Source of the DNA: Actinomycetota bacterium
Lineage (GTDB): Bacteria; Actinomycetota; Thermoleophilia; Gaiellales; Gaiellaceae
Length of the DNA: 6,058 bases
NCBI GenBank assembly: GCA_005883365.1
Contig: VAXA01000279.1
Location: 1-6,058, forward strand
Reading direction: 5' to 3'
Shown: positions 1 to 5,241 of the stretch, piece after piece
Layout of the letters: each line of letters starts with the position of its first letter
Position numbering within the stretch: position 1 is the stretch's first letter
The notes under the pieces: model-generated
Database searches by the model: none
Told to the model about the DNA's origin: nothing
Seen by the model: the letters and a program-made list of their open reading frames with translations, nothing else
Program-made: the position numbers and the translations under genes

Positions 1-102
1 ACGCTGCGTCGAGGCGCACTCGGCGACGAAGCGGTACGGCCTGCCGAGGCGCCCTTGCAGAAGCGGCTCGACGGAGCCGGGAGAAAGATCCGACACCCGC
101 AT
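1..102 (-). CDS. birA: Biotin-protein ligase (BirA-like), N-terminal part, runs off the left edge
   Basis: Read on the minus strand from an ATG at 102-100, the frame stays open for all 34 codons to the window edge. It contains LLQGRLGRPYRFVAECASTQR. This resembles the start of the BirA/LplA-type catalytic domain, where a 'GRP-aromatic' stretch is followed by a Ser-Thr-Asn/Gln motif (here S31-T32-Q33) that helps bind biotin. Biotin-protein ligase makes biotinyl-AMP from biotin and ATP and attaches biotin to the carrier subunit of acetyl-CoA carboxylase and related enzymes in the cytoplasm. The catalytic domain begins almost at the N-terminus, so there is no room for the DNA-binding helix-turn-helix of E. 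coli BirA; this would be a non-regulatory ligase. The start is supported by a GGAG at 114-111, 8 nt upstream. A GTG at 96-94 is an alternative. Only 34 residues are visible, so the family call is moderate. Confidence 0.6.
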   Translation of the reverse strand, partial: MRVSDLSPGSVEPLLQGRLGRPYRFVAECASTQR

Positions 103-103
103 C

Positions 104-109
104 TAGACT
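104..109 (+). promoter_or_regulatory. Possible -10 element (TAGACT) for the sigma-factor gene
   Basis: TAGACT matches the TANNNT -10 pattern. It ends 9 nt before the GTG at 119, which has no recognisable ribosome-binding site, so a leaderless or nearly leaderless transcript is plausible. No convincing -35 hexamer is visible 16-19 nt upstream. Six-base matches arise by chance, so this is tentative. Confidence 0.35.
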
Positions 110-110
110 A
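105..110 (-). promoter_or_regulatory. Possible minus-strand -10 element (TAGTCT) overlapping the plus-strand one
   Basis: The reverse complement of 105-110 reads TAGTCT, also a TANNNT match, and shares five bases with the plus-strand candidate. It lies only 2 nt before the ATG at 102 but 8 nt before the GTG at 96. If real, it would drive a leaderless ligase transcript from that GTG. The GGAG 8 nt upstream of the ATG argues for the competing view that transcription begins further upstream. Confidence 0.2.
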
Positions 111-118
111 CTCCGGCC

Positions 119-709
119 GTGGGGAGGATCAGGCAGCCGCTGCGTGAGCGCAGTCTCGATTACGCGAGCCTCAGCGACCCCGTTCTCGTGACCAGGGCGA
201 AGGCCGGCGACCGCGAGGCTCTCGAGGCGCTCTGCGTTCGCCACGCACCGCGCGTGGAGAGCCTCGCGCGGCACCTACTTCGAGATCCGGAGGACGCGGG
301 TGACGCCGCGCAAGAGGCGCTCGCGAAGCTTTGCGTCCGGCTCCGCCAGTTCCGGGGCGAGGCCCAGTTCTCGACCTGGCTGCACCGGCTCGTGGTCAAC
401 ACCTGCCGCGACGTTGCGGAGCGGCAGCGGACGCGGACGCACGATCCCCTGCCGGAAGATCTCGGCGCCGACCTCGAGCAGGATCCAACGCGTGGCGTAC
501 GGATCACCGAGCTGAGGCAAGAGCTCTGCGACTCGCTCGCCGGCATCTCGCCCGAACAGGCGCAGGTGATCGTGCTCAAGGACGCGCTCGGCTACACGTT
601 CGAGGAGATTGCGGCCGCGGCCGGGATACCCGTCGGGACGGCCAAGTGCCACGCGCATCGGGGCCGCAACCGGCTTCGCGCCCGTCTGGAAGATCGAGAC
701 GTCGCGTGA
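119..709 (+). CDS. ECF-type RNA polymerase sigma factor (sigma-70 family)
   Basis: This 196-residue protein has the two-domain layout of extracytoplasmic-function sigma factors, which direct RNA polymerase to a small regulon. Sigma-2 spans about residues 36-104: DAAQEALAKL at 62-71 corresponds to the core-binding region 2.2, and FSTWLHRLVVNTCRD at 84-98 to the -10-recognising regions 2.3/2.4. A charged linker follows (about 105-130). Sigma-4 spans about 136-190, with its helix-turn-helix in GYTFEEIAAAAGIPVGTAK (158-176) for -35 recognition. Length is normal for the family. The GTG at 119 gives about 20 residues before the conserved SDPVLVTRAKAGD stretch and has no clear ribosome-binding site; a possible -10 sits just upstream. 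ECF genes usually have an anti-sigma gene beside them, but none is present: a FAS II operon starts 49 nt downstream and a ligase gene diverges upstream. The signal it answers to and its regulon cannot be told from sequence. Confidence 0.9.
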   Translation: MGRIRQPLRERSLDYASLSDPVLVTRAKAGDREALEALCVRHAPRVESLARHLLRDPEDAGDAAQEALAKLCVRLRQFRGEAQFSTWLHRLVVNTCRDVAERQRTRTHDPLPEDLGADLEQDPTRGVRITELRQELCDSLAGISPEQAQVIVLKDALGYTFEEIAAAAGIPVGTAKCHAHRGRNRLRARLEDRDVA

Positions 710-718
710 CGAGCGCCG

Positions 719-724
719 TAGGCT
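719..724 (+). promoter_or_regulatory. Possible -10 element (TAGGCT) for the FAS II operon
   Basis: TAGGCT fits TANNNT in the 49-nt gap between the sigma gene and fabZ. A start of transcription about 7 nt downstream would leave a leader of roughly 28 nt carrying the fabZ ribosome-binding site. No clear -35 is seen; it would fall inside the sigma-factor coding end. The eight bases TAGGCTCG recur at 5229-5236 upstream of the HAD gene. Confidence 0.35.
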
Positions 725-740
725 CGACGGAGGCGCCCAA

Positions 741-750
741 GGAGCGAAGG
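741..750 (+). promoter_or_regulatory. Ribosome-binding site for fabZ
   Basis: GGAGCGAAGG contains GGAG and GAAGG, purine-rich matches to the 3' end of 16S rRNA. It ends 8 nt before the ATG at 759. It fixes that ATG as the start: the open frame extends upstream into the sigma-factor gene, but residues encoded there do not resemble the family. Confidence 0.65.
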
Positions 751-758
751 GCGCCGAC

Positions 759-1223
759 ATGAGCGACGCCCGGAGCGGGCCGCCGGCTGCGCCCTTCGGC
801 CGGGAGACGATCGAGTCGATCATCCCGCACCGACCCCCCTTCCTGCTCGTCGACGAGGTTCTCGAGCTCGAGCCGGGACGGCGTGTGCGCGGGCGCTTCC
901 ACGTGCCTGCCGACGGCTGGTGGTTCCGGGGCCACTTCCCCGACCGGCCGGTGATGCCCGGAGTGCTGACGATCGAAGCGATCGCCCAGTGCGGCGCGGT
1001 CGCCGTGCTCGCCGACGAGGTGAACACGGGCAAGATCCCCTTCTTCGCGGGGATCGACGACTGTCGCTTCAAGCGGGTCGTCGAGCCGGGCGACGTGCTC
1101 GAGCTCGAGTGCGAGTTTCTACGCATCCGCGGGCCGATCGCGAAGGGGCAGGGCAAAGCGAGCGTCGACGGAGCCGTTGCGGCTGAGGCGATGCTGACGG
1201 TCTTCGTGGGGAGCGAGGGATAG
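759..1223 (+). CDS. fabZ: 3-hydroxyacyl-ACP dehydratase, FabZ family
   Basis: This 154-residue cytoplasmic hot-dog-fold enzyme removes water from (3R)-hydroxyacyl-ACP to give trans-2-enoyl-ACP, the third step of each FAS II cycle. The family opening IESIIPHRPPFLLVDEV lies at residues 18-34. The catalytic block GHFPDRPVMPGVLTIEAIAQ is at 58-77, with His59 and Glu73 as the active-site pair. Their 14-residue spacing equals that of the E. coli FabZ pair (H54/E68). Length is normal for FabZ and much shorter than a fused protein. It is the first gene of the operon; fabH begins 7 nt after its TAG stop. That TAG is a true stop, because the frame beyond it runs into fabH in another frame and shows no family similarity. 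This bears on the internal TAG in fabF. FabA-type isomerase activity cannot be ruled out, but the FabZ opening and the full FAS II context favour FabZ. Confidence 0.93.
   Translation: MSDARSGPPAAPFGRETIESIIPHRPPFLLVDEVLELEPGRRVRGRFHVPADGWWFRGHFPDRPVMPGVLTIEAIAQCGAVAVLADEVNTGKIPFFAGIDDCRFKRVVEPGDVLELECEFLRIRGPIAKGQGKASVDGAVAAEAMLTVFVGSEG
1215..1220 (+). promoter_or_regulatory. Ribosome-binding site for fabH (GAGGGA)
   Basis: GAGGGA lies within the last codons of fabZ, 10 nt before the GTG at 1231. The alternative GTG at 1261, which would give a protein opening at VTITGLGAHVPE, has no purine-rich site before it. This favours 1231 and a 10-residue N-terminal extension. Confidence 0.5.
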
Positions 1224-1230
1224 CCCGCCG

Positions 1231-2304
1231 GTGATCGGCAGCGGCCGCAGCGACGTCCACGTGACGATCACGGGCCTCGGGGCTCACGTGCCCGAGCGGG
1301 TGATCACGAACGACGAGCTCGCGCAGCTCGTCGACACGTCGGACGAGTGGATCGTGGAGCGCACCGGCATCCGCGAGCGCCGGATCGCGGCCGAGACGGA
1401 GGCGCTCTCGGATATCTCGTTGCCGGCCGCTCAGCAGGCGCTCGAGCAGGCCGGCAGCGACGGCAAGGACATCGACCTGCTGATCGTCGCCACCGTCACC
1501 CCCGACATGATGTTCCCCTCGACCGCGGCGATTCTCGCCGACCGGCTCGGCGCGGCGGATGCAGCTGCGTATGACCTCTCCGCCGGCTGTACGGGGTTCA
1601 TGTACGGACTCGCACAGGCGTACGGGATGGTGGCGGCCGGACTCGCGCGGCGGGCGCTCGTGGTCGGCGGCGACGTGCTCTCCCGCATCCTCGACTGGAC
1701 CGACCGCTCCACGGTCGTCCTGTTCGGAGACGGCGCCGGTGCAGTCGTGATCGAGCCGTCGGACGAGGCGGGCTTCCTCGCCTTCGAGCTCGGCGCAGAC
1801 GGCGCCGGCGGCGAGCATCTCTGGCTGCCGGGCAGCGGCTCCCGCCGGTTCGAAGAGCCCGACGGGCTCGTGAAGATGAACGGCCGCGAGGTCTTCAAGT
1901 TCGCGACGCGCGTCCTCGTGCAATCCGCCGAGGCCGTGCTCGACCGCTACGGGACGAATGTCGGGGATGTCGACGTCTATGTTCCGCACCAGGCGAACGT
2001 TCGTATCATCGACCACGCAACCAAGAAGCTCGGGATCCCGTCGGATCGGGTGGTGATCAACGTGGATCGTTACGGCAACACGTCCTCCGGTTCGATCCCG
2101 CTCGCGCTCGCCGAGGCGCAGGCGGACGGGCGGCTGCGCGCCGGCAGCCTGGTATTGATGACGGGTATGGGCGCCGGACTCACCTGGGGGAGCGCGCTGA
2201 TGCGCTGGACTCAAAGGCTGGAAGCGTCGCCGGCGAAACCGGCAACGCCCGGCCAGAAGACCCGGCCGCCAGGGGCGGCCGCCGGAGCGGGCGCCGCGGC
2301 ATGA
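1231..2304 (+). CDS. fabH: 3-oxoacyl-ACP synthase III (FabH)
   Basis: FabH condenses a short acyl-CoA primer with malonyl-ACP to begin fatty-acid synthesis. The 357-residue protein shows the thiolase-fold triad: Cys120 in SAGCTGF, His253 in PHQANVRI and Asn283 in YGNTSSGS. The spacing (133 and 30 residues) nearly equals E. coli FabH (C112/H244/N274). Other family blocks are TSDEWIVERTGIRERR (36-51), DLLIVATVTPD (82-92) and the glycine-rich end GMGAGLTWGSALMRW, which ends at residue 326 where E. coli FabH stops. A further 31 residues, rich in Pro, Ala and Gly, form a low-complexity tail (327-357) not needed for the fold. The GTG at 1231 is chosen because of GAGGGA 10 nt upstream; 1261 is an alternative. 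The stop overlaps the fabD start as ATGA (2301-2304), indicating translational coupling. Straight- or branched-chain primer preference cannot be read from this sequence. Confidence 0.95.
   Translation: MIGSGRSDVHVTITGLGAHVPERVITNDELAQLVDTSDEWIVERTGIRERRIAAETEALSDISLPAAQQALEQAGSDGKDIDLLIVATVTPDMMFPSTAAILADRLGAADAAAYDLSAGCTGFMYGLAQAYGMVAAGLARRALVVGGDVLSRILDWTDRSTVVLFGDGAGAVVIEPSDEAGFLAFELGADGAGGEHLWLPGSGSRRFEEPDGLVKMNGREVFKFATRVLVQSAEAVLDRYGTNVGDVDVYVPHQANVRIIDHATKKLGIPSDRVVINVDRYGNTSSGSIPLALAEAQADGRLRAGSLVLMTGMGAGLTWGSALMRWTQRLEASPAKPATPGQKTRPPGAAAGAGAAA
2229..2281 (+). repeat. Two adjacent inverted repeats (potential hairpins) inside the fabH tail
   Basis: GCCGG at 2229-2233 pairs with CCGGC at 2239-2243 around a 5-nt loop. 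CGGCCGCC at 2263-2270 pairs with GGCGGCCG at 2274-2281 around a 3-nt loop, giving an 8-bp all-GC stem. The second stem ends 19 nt before the fabD ATG at 2301. No T-run follows, so a classical intrinsic terminator is unlikely. In DNA this GC-rich, short chance palindromes are common, so a role in RNA folding or fabD translation is only a suggestion. Confidence 0.4.
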
Positions 2305-3230
2305 GCAAAGTCGCGTTCTGCTTCCCGGGTCAGGGCTCGTTCGAGGCCGGTATGGGCCGTGACTTCGCGGATGCGGTGCCGGCCGCGAAGGCGGTCTTCG
2401 AGCGCAGCAGCAAAGCGAGTGGCCTCGACCTCGAGCGCCTCTGCTTCCACTCCGACGCAGAGGAACTGCTCGACACCTCCGTACAGCAGCCAGCGCTTGT
2501 CGCGACCTCGCTCGCGATGCTCGCTGCTCTTCGCGATCGTGGGGTCAAGGCGGACTTCGTCATCGGCCACTCGGTGGGAGAGTTCGCCGCACTTGCAGCG
2601 GCGGAGGCGATGACTCTCGAGGAGGCGATTGCGCTCGTCCGCGAGCGCGGGCTGGCGATGGCCGAGGCCGCGGCCCGCAACCCCGGTTCGATGGCGGCGA
2701 TCCTCGGTCTCGCGGACGAGGTCGTGGAGGGTCTCTGCCGCCGGATCCTCGGAGTCTGGCCGGCGAACTACAACTGCCCTGGGCAGATCGTCGTCTCCGG
2801 CGAGAACCCGGCCGTGGACGAGTGCATCGAGCAGGCGCAGACCCATGGTGCCCGCCGCGCCGTCAAGCTCCAGGTCTCGGGCGCTTTCCACTCGCCGCTC
2901 GTCGCCCGCGCCGCCGACCGGCTCCGGCCGGCGATCGAGAAGGTGCGCTTCCAGGAGCCCGTCGCGCCGTTCATGTCCACGGTGACCGCCCGTGTCGAGT
3001 CGGCGCAGCGCATCGGACCGCTCCTCGTCGACCAGCTCACTGCGCCGGTCCGTTTCACGCAGTCGGCGACGGAGCTGATGCGCGACGGCGTCCGCACCTT
3101 CGTCGAGGTCGGGCCGGGCAACGTGCTGTCCGGACTCGTCAAGCGGATCGACCGGAGCGTCAAGGCCGTCTCGGTGAACAGCATCGAGGCGCTCGAGCGG
3201 CTGCCCGAGCTGCTCGCCGAAACACCGTGA
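2301..3230 (+). CDS. fabD: Malonyl-CoA:ACP transacylase (FabD)
   Basis: FabD moves malonate from malonyl-CoA to the phosphopantetheine arm of ACP, supplying the extender unit for FabH and FabF. The protein has 309 residues, the same as E. coli FabD. The opening FPGQGS (8-13) forms part of the oxyanion region. The nucleophile is Ser91 in GHSVGEFAAL; Arg116 in RERGLAM is the malonate-binding arginine; His197 in GAFHSPLV is the catalytic histidine; and Gln245 in DQLTAPVRF lines up with the active-site Gln near 250 in E. coli. The C-terminal VEVGPGNVLSGLVKRI is typical. A malonyl-type arginine and GHSVGE without modular neighbours point to a stand-alone FAS enzyme rather than a polyketide domain. 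Its ATG overlaps the fabH stop, and its own stop overlaps the fabG GTG by four bases. The ATG has no strong separate ribosome-binding site, so coupled translation is likely. Confidence 0.96.
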   Translation: MSKVAFCFPGQGSFEAGMGRDFADAVPAAKAVFERSSKASGLDLERLCFHSDAEELLDTSVQQPALVATSLAMLAALRDRGVKADFVIGHSVGEFAALAAAEAMTLEEAIALVRERGLAMAEAAARNPGSMAAILGLADEVVEGLCRRILGVWPANYNCPGQIVVSGENPAVDECIEQAQTHGARRAVKLQVSGAFHSPLVARAADRLRPAIEKVRFQEPVAPFMSTVTARVESAQRIGPLLVDQLTAPVRFTQSATELMRDGVRTFVEVGPGNVLSGLVKRIDRSVKAVSVNSIEALERLPELLAETP

Positions 3231-3952
3231 GCTTCGCCTCGCTCGAGGGCAAGCGCGCCCTCGTGACGGGCGCTTCGAAGGGCATCGGCCGGGCGATCGC
3301 GGAGGAGCTGGCGCGAGCCGGCGCCGACGTCATGGTCGGGTACCGGACGGGGGGCGACGAGGCGGAAGCCCTCGCGCGCGAGATCGAGGGTTGCGCTGTC
3401 CAGGCCGACGTCTCGAGCCCCGAGGAGGCGGCGCGGCTCGTCGAGGAGGCAGGCGACCTCGACATCCTCGTCAACAACGCCGGCCTCACGCGCGACGGGC
3501 TCCTCGCCCGAATGCCGGACGACGACTGGCGCACCGTGATCGAGACGAACCTCTCGTCCGTCTTCTATACGTGCCGCGCGGTCTGCCGCCCGATGATGAA
3601 GAAGCGCTCCGGCTCGATCGTCAACGTCTCGTCGATCGTCGGCGTCCACGGCAACTGGGGCCAGACGAACTACGCCGCCTCGAAGGCCGGGATCATCGGC
3701 TTCACGAAGTCCCTCGCGCGCGAGCTCGGCAGCCGCGGCGTCCGCGCCAACGTCGTCGCGCCCGGGTACGTGCGAACGCAGCTCACGGACGTCCTGCCGG
3801 AGGAGGCCACGACGGCGATGCTCGGCAACACGCCGCTCGGACGGCTCGGGGAGCCGAAAGACGTGGCAGGCGCTGTACGCTTTCTCTGCTCCGACGAGGC
3901 ATCGTTCATCACGGGCGATGTGCTGCTCGTCGACGGCGGACTCGGAATGTGA
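3227..3952 (+). CDS. fabG: 3-oxoacyl-ACP reductase (FabG)
   Basis: FabG reduces 3-oxoacyl-ACP to (3R)-hydroxyacyl-ACP with NADPH, the second step of each elongation round. The 241-residue protein is a classical short-chain dehydrogenase: the Rossmann motif TGASKGIGR is at residues 14-22 and NNAG follows in DILVNNAGLTRDG. The catalytic tetrad is Asn108 (in IETNLSSVF), Ser136 (NVSSIVG), Tyr149 and Lys153 (NYAASKAG); the Ser-to-Tyr spacing of 13 matches E. coli FabG. The C-terminal GDVLLVDGGLGM is typical. The frame is open well upstream, inside fabD, but family similarity starts at the GTG at 3227, whose GTGA overlaps the fabD stop. No clear ribosome-binding site precedes it, so coupled translation from fabD is likely. 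Its stop again overlaps the next start. Position between fabD and fabF supports the FabG role over the many other dehydrogenases of this family. Confidence 0.95.
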   Translation: MSFASLEGKRALVTGASKGIGRAIAEELARAGADVMVGYRTGGDEAEALAREIEGCAVQADVSSPEEAARLVEEAGDLDILVNNAGLTRDGLLARMPDDDWRTVIETNLSSVFYTCRAVCRPMMKKRSGSIVNVSSIVGVHGNWGQTNYAASKAGIIGFTKSLARELGSRGVRANVVAPGYVRTQLTDVLPEEATTAMLGNTPLGRLGEPKDVAGAVRFLCSDEASFITGDVLLVDGGLGM

Positions 3953-4773
3953 ACAGCGAAAACGGGGCTTCCCTCAACGGACGTAGGCGCGTCGTCATCA
4001 CCGGGCTGGGCGCGGTGACGCCGCTCGGGCTCGATGTCGAGTCCACGTGGTCGAGCCTGCTTGCGGGCGAGTCCGGCGCGGCCGAGATCACGCAGTTCGA
4101 TCACAGCGACTACCCCGTCCACTTCGCGTGCGAGGTGAAGGACTTCGACGCGACCGAGTGGATCGAGCGCAAGGCGGCTCGACGCATGGACCGTTTCACG
4201 CACCTGATCCTCGCGGCGGCTCGGCAGGCGGTTGCCGACTCCGGGCTCGAGGTCGAGAAGGAAGCCGGCCGGATCGGCGCCGCGGTCGCGACGGGGATCG
4301 GCGGCCTGCAGTCGTTCCAGGACTGCTACGACCAGCTCCTTGAGCGCGGGCCCGACCGGGTGAATCCGTTCTCGATCCCGTCGATCATCCCGAACCTCGG
4401 CGCCGGCTGGGTCTCGATCGAGCTCGGCACGCGCGGGCCGCTCCTCTCCGAGTGCACCGCGTGCGCCGCCTCGAACATGGCGATCGGCGACGGGGCGGAC
4501 GAGATTCGGCTCGATCGCGCCGACGTGATGCTCTGCGGCGGCACCGAAGCCGCCGTGACCCAGGTCGGGATCGCGGGTTTCGGCGCGATGCGCGCGCTGT
4601 CACGGCGCAACGACGACCCCGCGCGCGCCTCGCGCCCCTTCGACGCCGGGCGCGACGGCTTCGTGATGGGCGAGGCCGGCGCGCTGCTCGTGCTCGAGGA
4701 GCTCGAGCACGCGAAGGCGCGGGGCGCGAAGATCTACGCGGAGGTGGCCGGCTACGGCCTCTCCTCCGACGCG

Positions 4774-4776
4774 TAG
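4774..4776 (+). other. fabF: Internal in-frame TAG codon in fabF (expected Tyr)
   Basis: The codons around it read G-Y-G-L-S-S-D-A-(TAG)-H-I-T-D-P-D-P. FabF proteins commonly have SSDAYH here (position 267 in E. coli numbering, from the offset of the aligned Cys). TAC, the preferred Tyr codon in this window, becomes TAG by one C-to-G change at 4776. There is no frameshift: the frame is identical before and after. Confidence 0.95.
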
Positions 4777-4806
4777 CACATCACCGACCCCGACCCGAGG
4801 GGCCCG

Positions 4807-5214
4807 GTGGCGGCGTTCACGATGGCGCTGAAGGAGGCCGGCGCGGGGGTCGACGAGATCGACTACGTCAACGCGCACGCGACCTCGACGCCGGTTGGCG
4901 ACTCCTCCGAGACGCAGATGCTGAAGTACGCCCTCGGTGAGGAGAACGCCCACAAGACGCCGGTCTCCGGGACGAAGGGCGCGACGGGCCACTGCCTCGG
5001 TGCGGCCGGCGCAATCGAGGCCACGTTCACGATCCTCGCGATCCGCGACGGCAAGCTGCCACCGACGATCAACTACGAGGTCGAGGATCCCACCTGCGAT
5101 CTCGACTACGTGCCGAACGAGGCCCGCGACGCCGACGTGAAGATCGCCGTATCGAACAGCTTCGGCTTCGGCGGCCACAACGCCTGCGTGGTCTTCCGCC
5201 GCTTCGAGGACTGA
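4807..5214 (+). CDS. C-terminal FabF fragment, open if translation restarts after the TAG
   Basis: A GTG at 4807, 30 nt after the internal TAG and in the fabF frame, opens 135 codons covering the second half of the thiolase fold, including both catalytic histidines and the lysine. GAGGGG at 4797-4802 lies before it, but only 4 nt away, closer than is usual. An in-frame ATG follows at 4822. Restart here could in principle give a separate C-terminal half, but no split FabF is known to me. This is best taken as the tail of the interrupted fabF rather than a gene of its own. Confidence 0.25.
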   Translation: MAAFTMALKEAGAGVDEIDYVNAHATSTPVGDSSETQMLKYALGEENAHKTPVSGTKGATGHCLGAAGAIEATFTILAIRDGKLPPTINYEVEDPTCDLDYVPNEARDADVKIAVSNSFGFGGHNACVVFRRFED

Positions 5215-5228
5215 GCTCTCGCGCTCGA

Positions 5229-5234
5229 TAGGCT
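5229..5234 (+). promoter_or_regulatory. Possible -10 element (TAGGCT) for the HAD gene
   Basis: TAGGCT fits TANNNT and ends exactly 7 nt before the ATG at 5242, the spacing expected for a leaderless transcript that starts on the ATG. The start lacks a good ribosome-binding site, which agrees. It lies in a 27-nt gap after fabF and would separate the HAD/GNAT pair from the FAS II operon. No clear -35 is visible. The same octamer TAGGCTCG occurs at 719-726. Confidence 0.4.
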
Positions 5235-5241
5235 CGCGATC

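Larger units (their letters stand above)
3949..5214 (+). pseudogene. fabF: 3-oxoacyl-ACP synthase II (fabF) interrupted by an in-frame TAG
   Basis: FabF condenses malonyl-ACP with a growing acyl-ACP, the elongation step of FAS II. From the GTG at 3949 (GTGA overlap with the fabG stop; GGCGGA 8 nt upstream) the frame runs 275 codons to a TAG at 4774-4776, then continues in the same frame to a TGA at 5212-5214, 421 codons in all if the TAG is read as an amino acid. The opening RRRVVITGLGAVTPLG is typical. Cys172 in TACAASN is the acyl-binding nucleophile. Beyond the stop lie His310 (NAHATSTP), Lys343 (SGTKGATGH), His348 ([10 protein letters not shown]) and the terminal [11 protein letters not shown]. 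The Lys-to-His spacing matches E. coli (K335/H340). Stopping at codon 275 would leave a protein without either catalytic histidine, so it should be inactive. Coding character, GC content and motifs are equally good on both sides, which suggests an error in the sequence or a very recent mutation. Identity is near certain; functional state is not. Confidence 0.9.

Noticed and set aside
102..107. TCTAGA palindrome as an operator or insertion site
   Set aside because: Six-base palindromes occur by chance and no longer symmetry or target duplication surrounds it.
854..874. Repeated CTCGAG/GAGCTC runs here and elsewhere in the window as a repeat family
   Set aside because: They come from frequent Leu-Glu codons (CTC, GAG) in GC-rich genes and are not spaced as a repeat array.
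1069..2214. Long minus-strand open frame (381 codons) opposite fabH
   Set aside because: It is antisense to a gene with full catalytic motifs, its product is rich in Arg, His and Asp as expected from mirrored GC-rich codons, and it shows no family pattern. The same applies to the long minus-strand frames at 275-1156, 2768-3649 and 4600-5373.
4774..4776. TAG reassigned to an amino acid in this genome (amber recoding or pyrrolysine)
   Set aside because: fabZ ends with a TAG (1221-1223) that behaves as a true stop, since the frame beyond has no family similarity and overlaps fabH. Pyrrolysine would be unexpected at a conserved tyrosine of a fatty-acid enzyme.
4774..4830. Frameshift in fabF
   Set aside because: The N- and C-terminal parts are in exactly the same frame; only a stop codon separates them.
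4867..4890. NAHATSTP instead of the usual NAHGTSTP in FabF as a damaged active site
   Set aside because: Ala after the catalytic His is also found in actinobacterial KAS enzymes such as mycobacterial KasA (NAHATATP), so it is normal variation.
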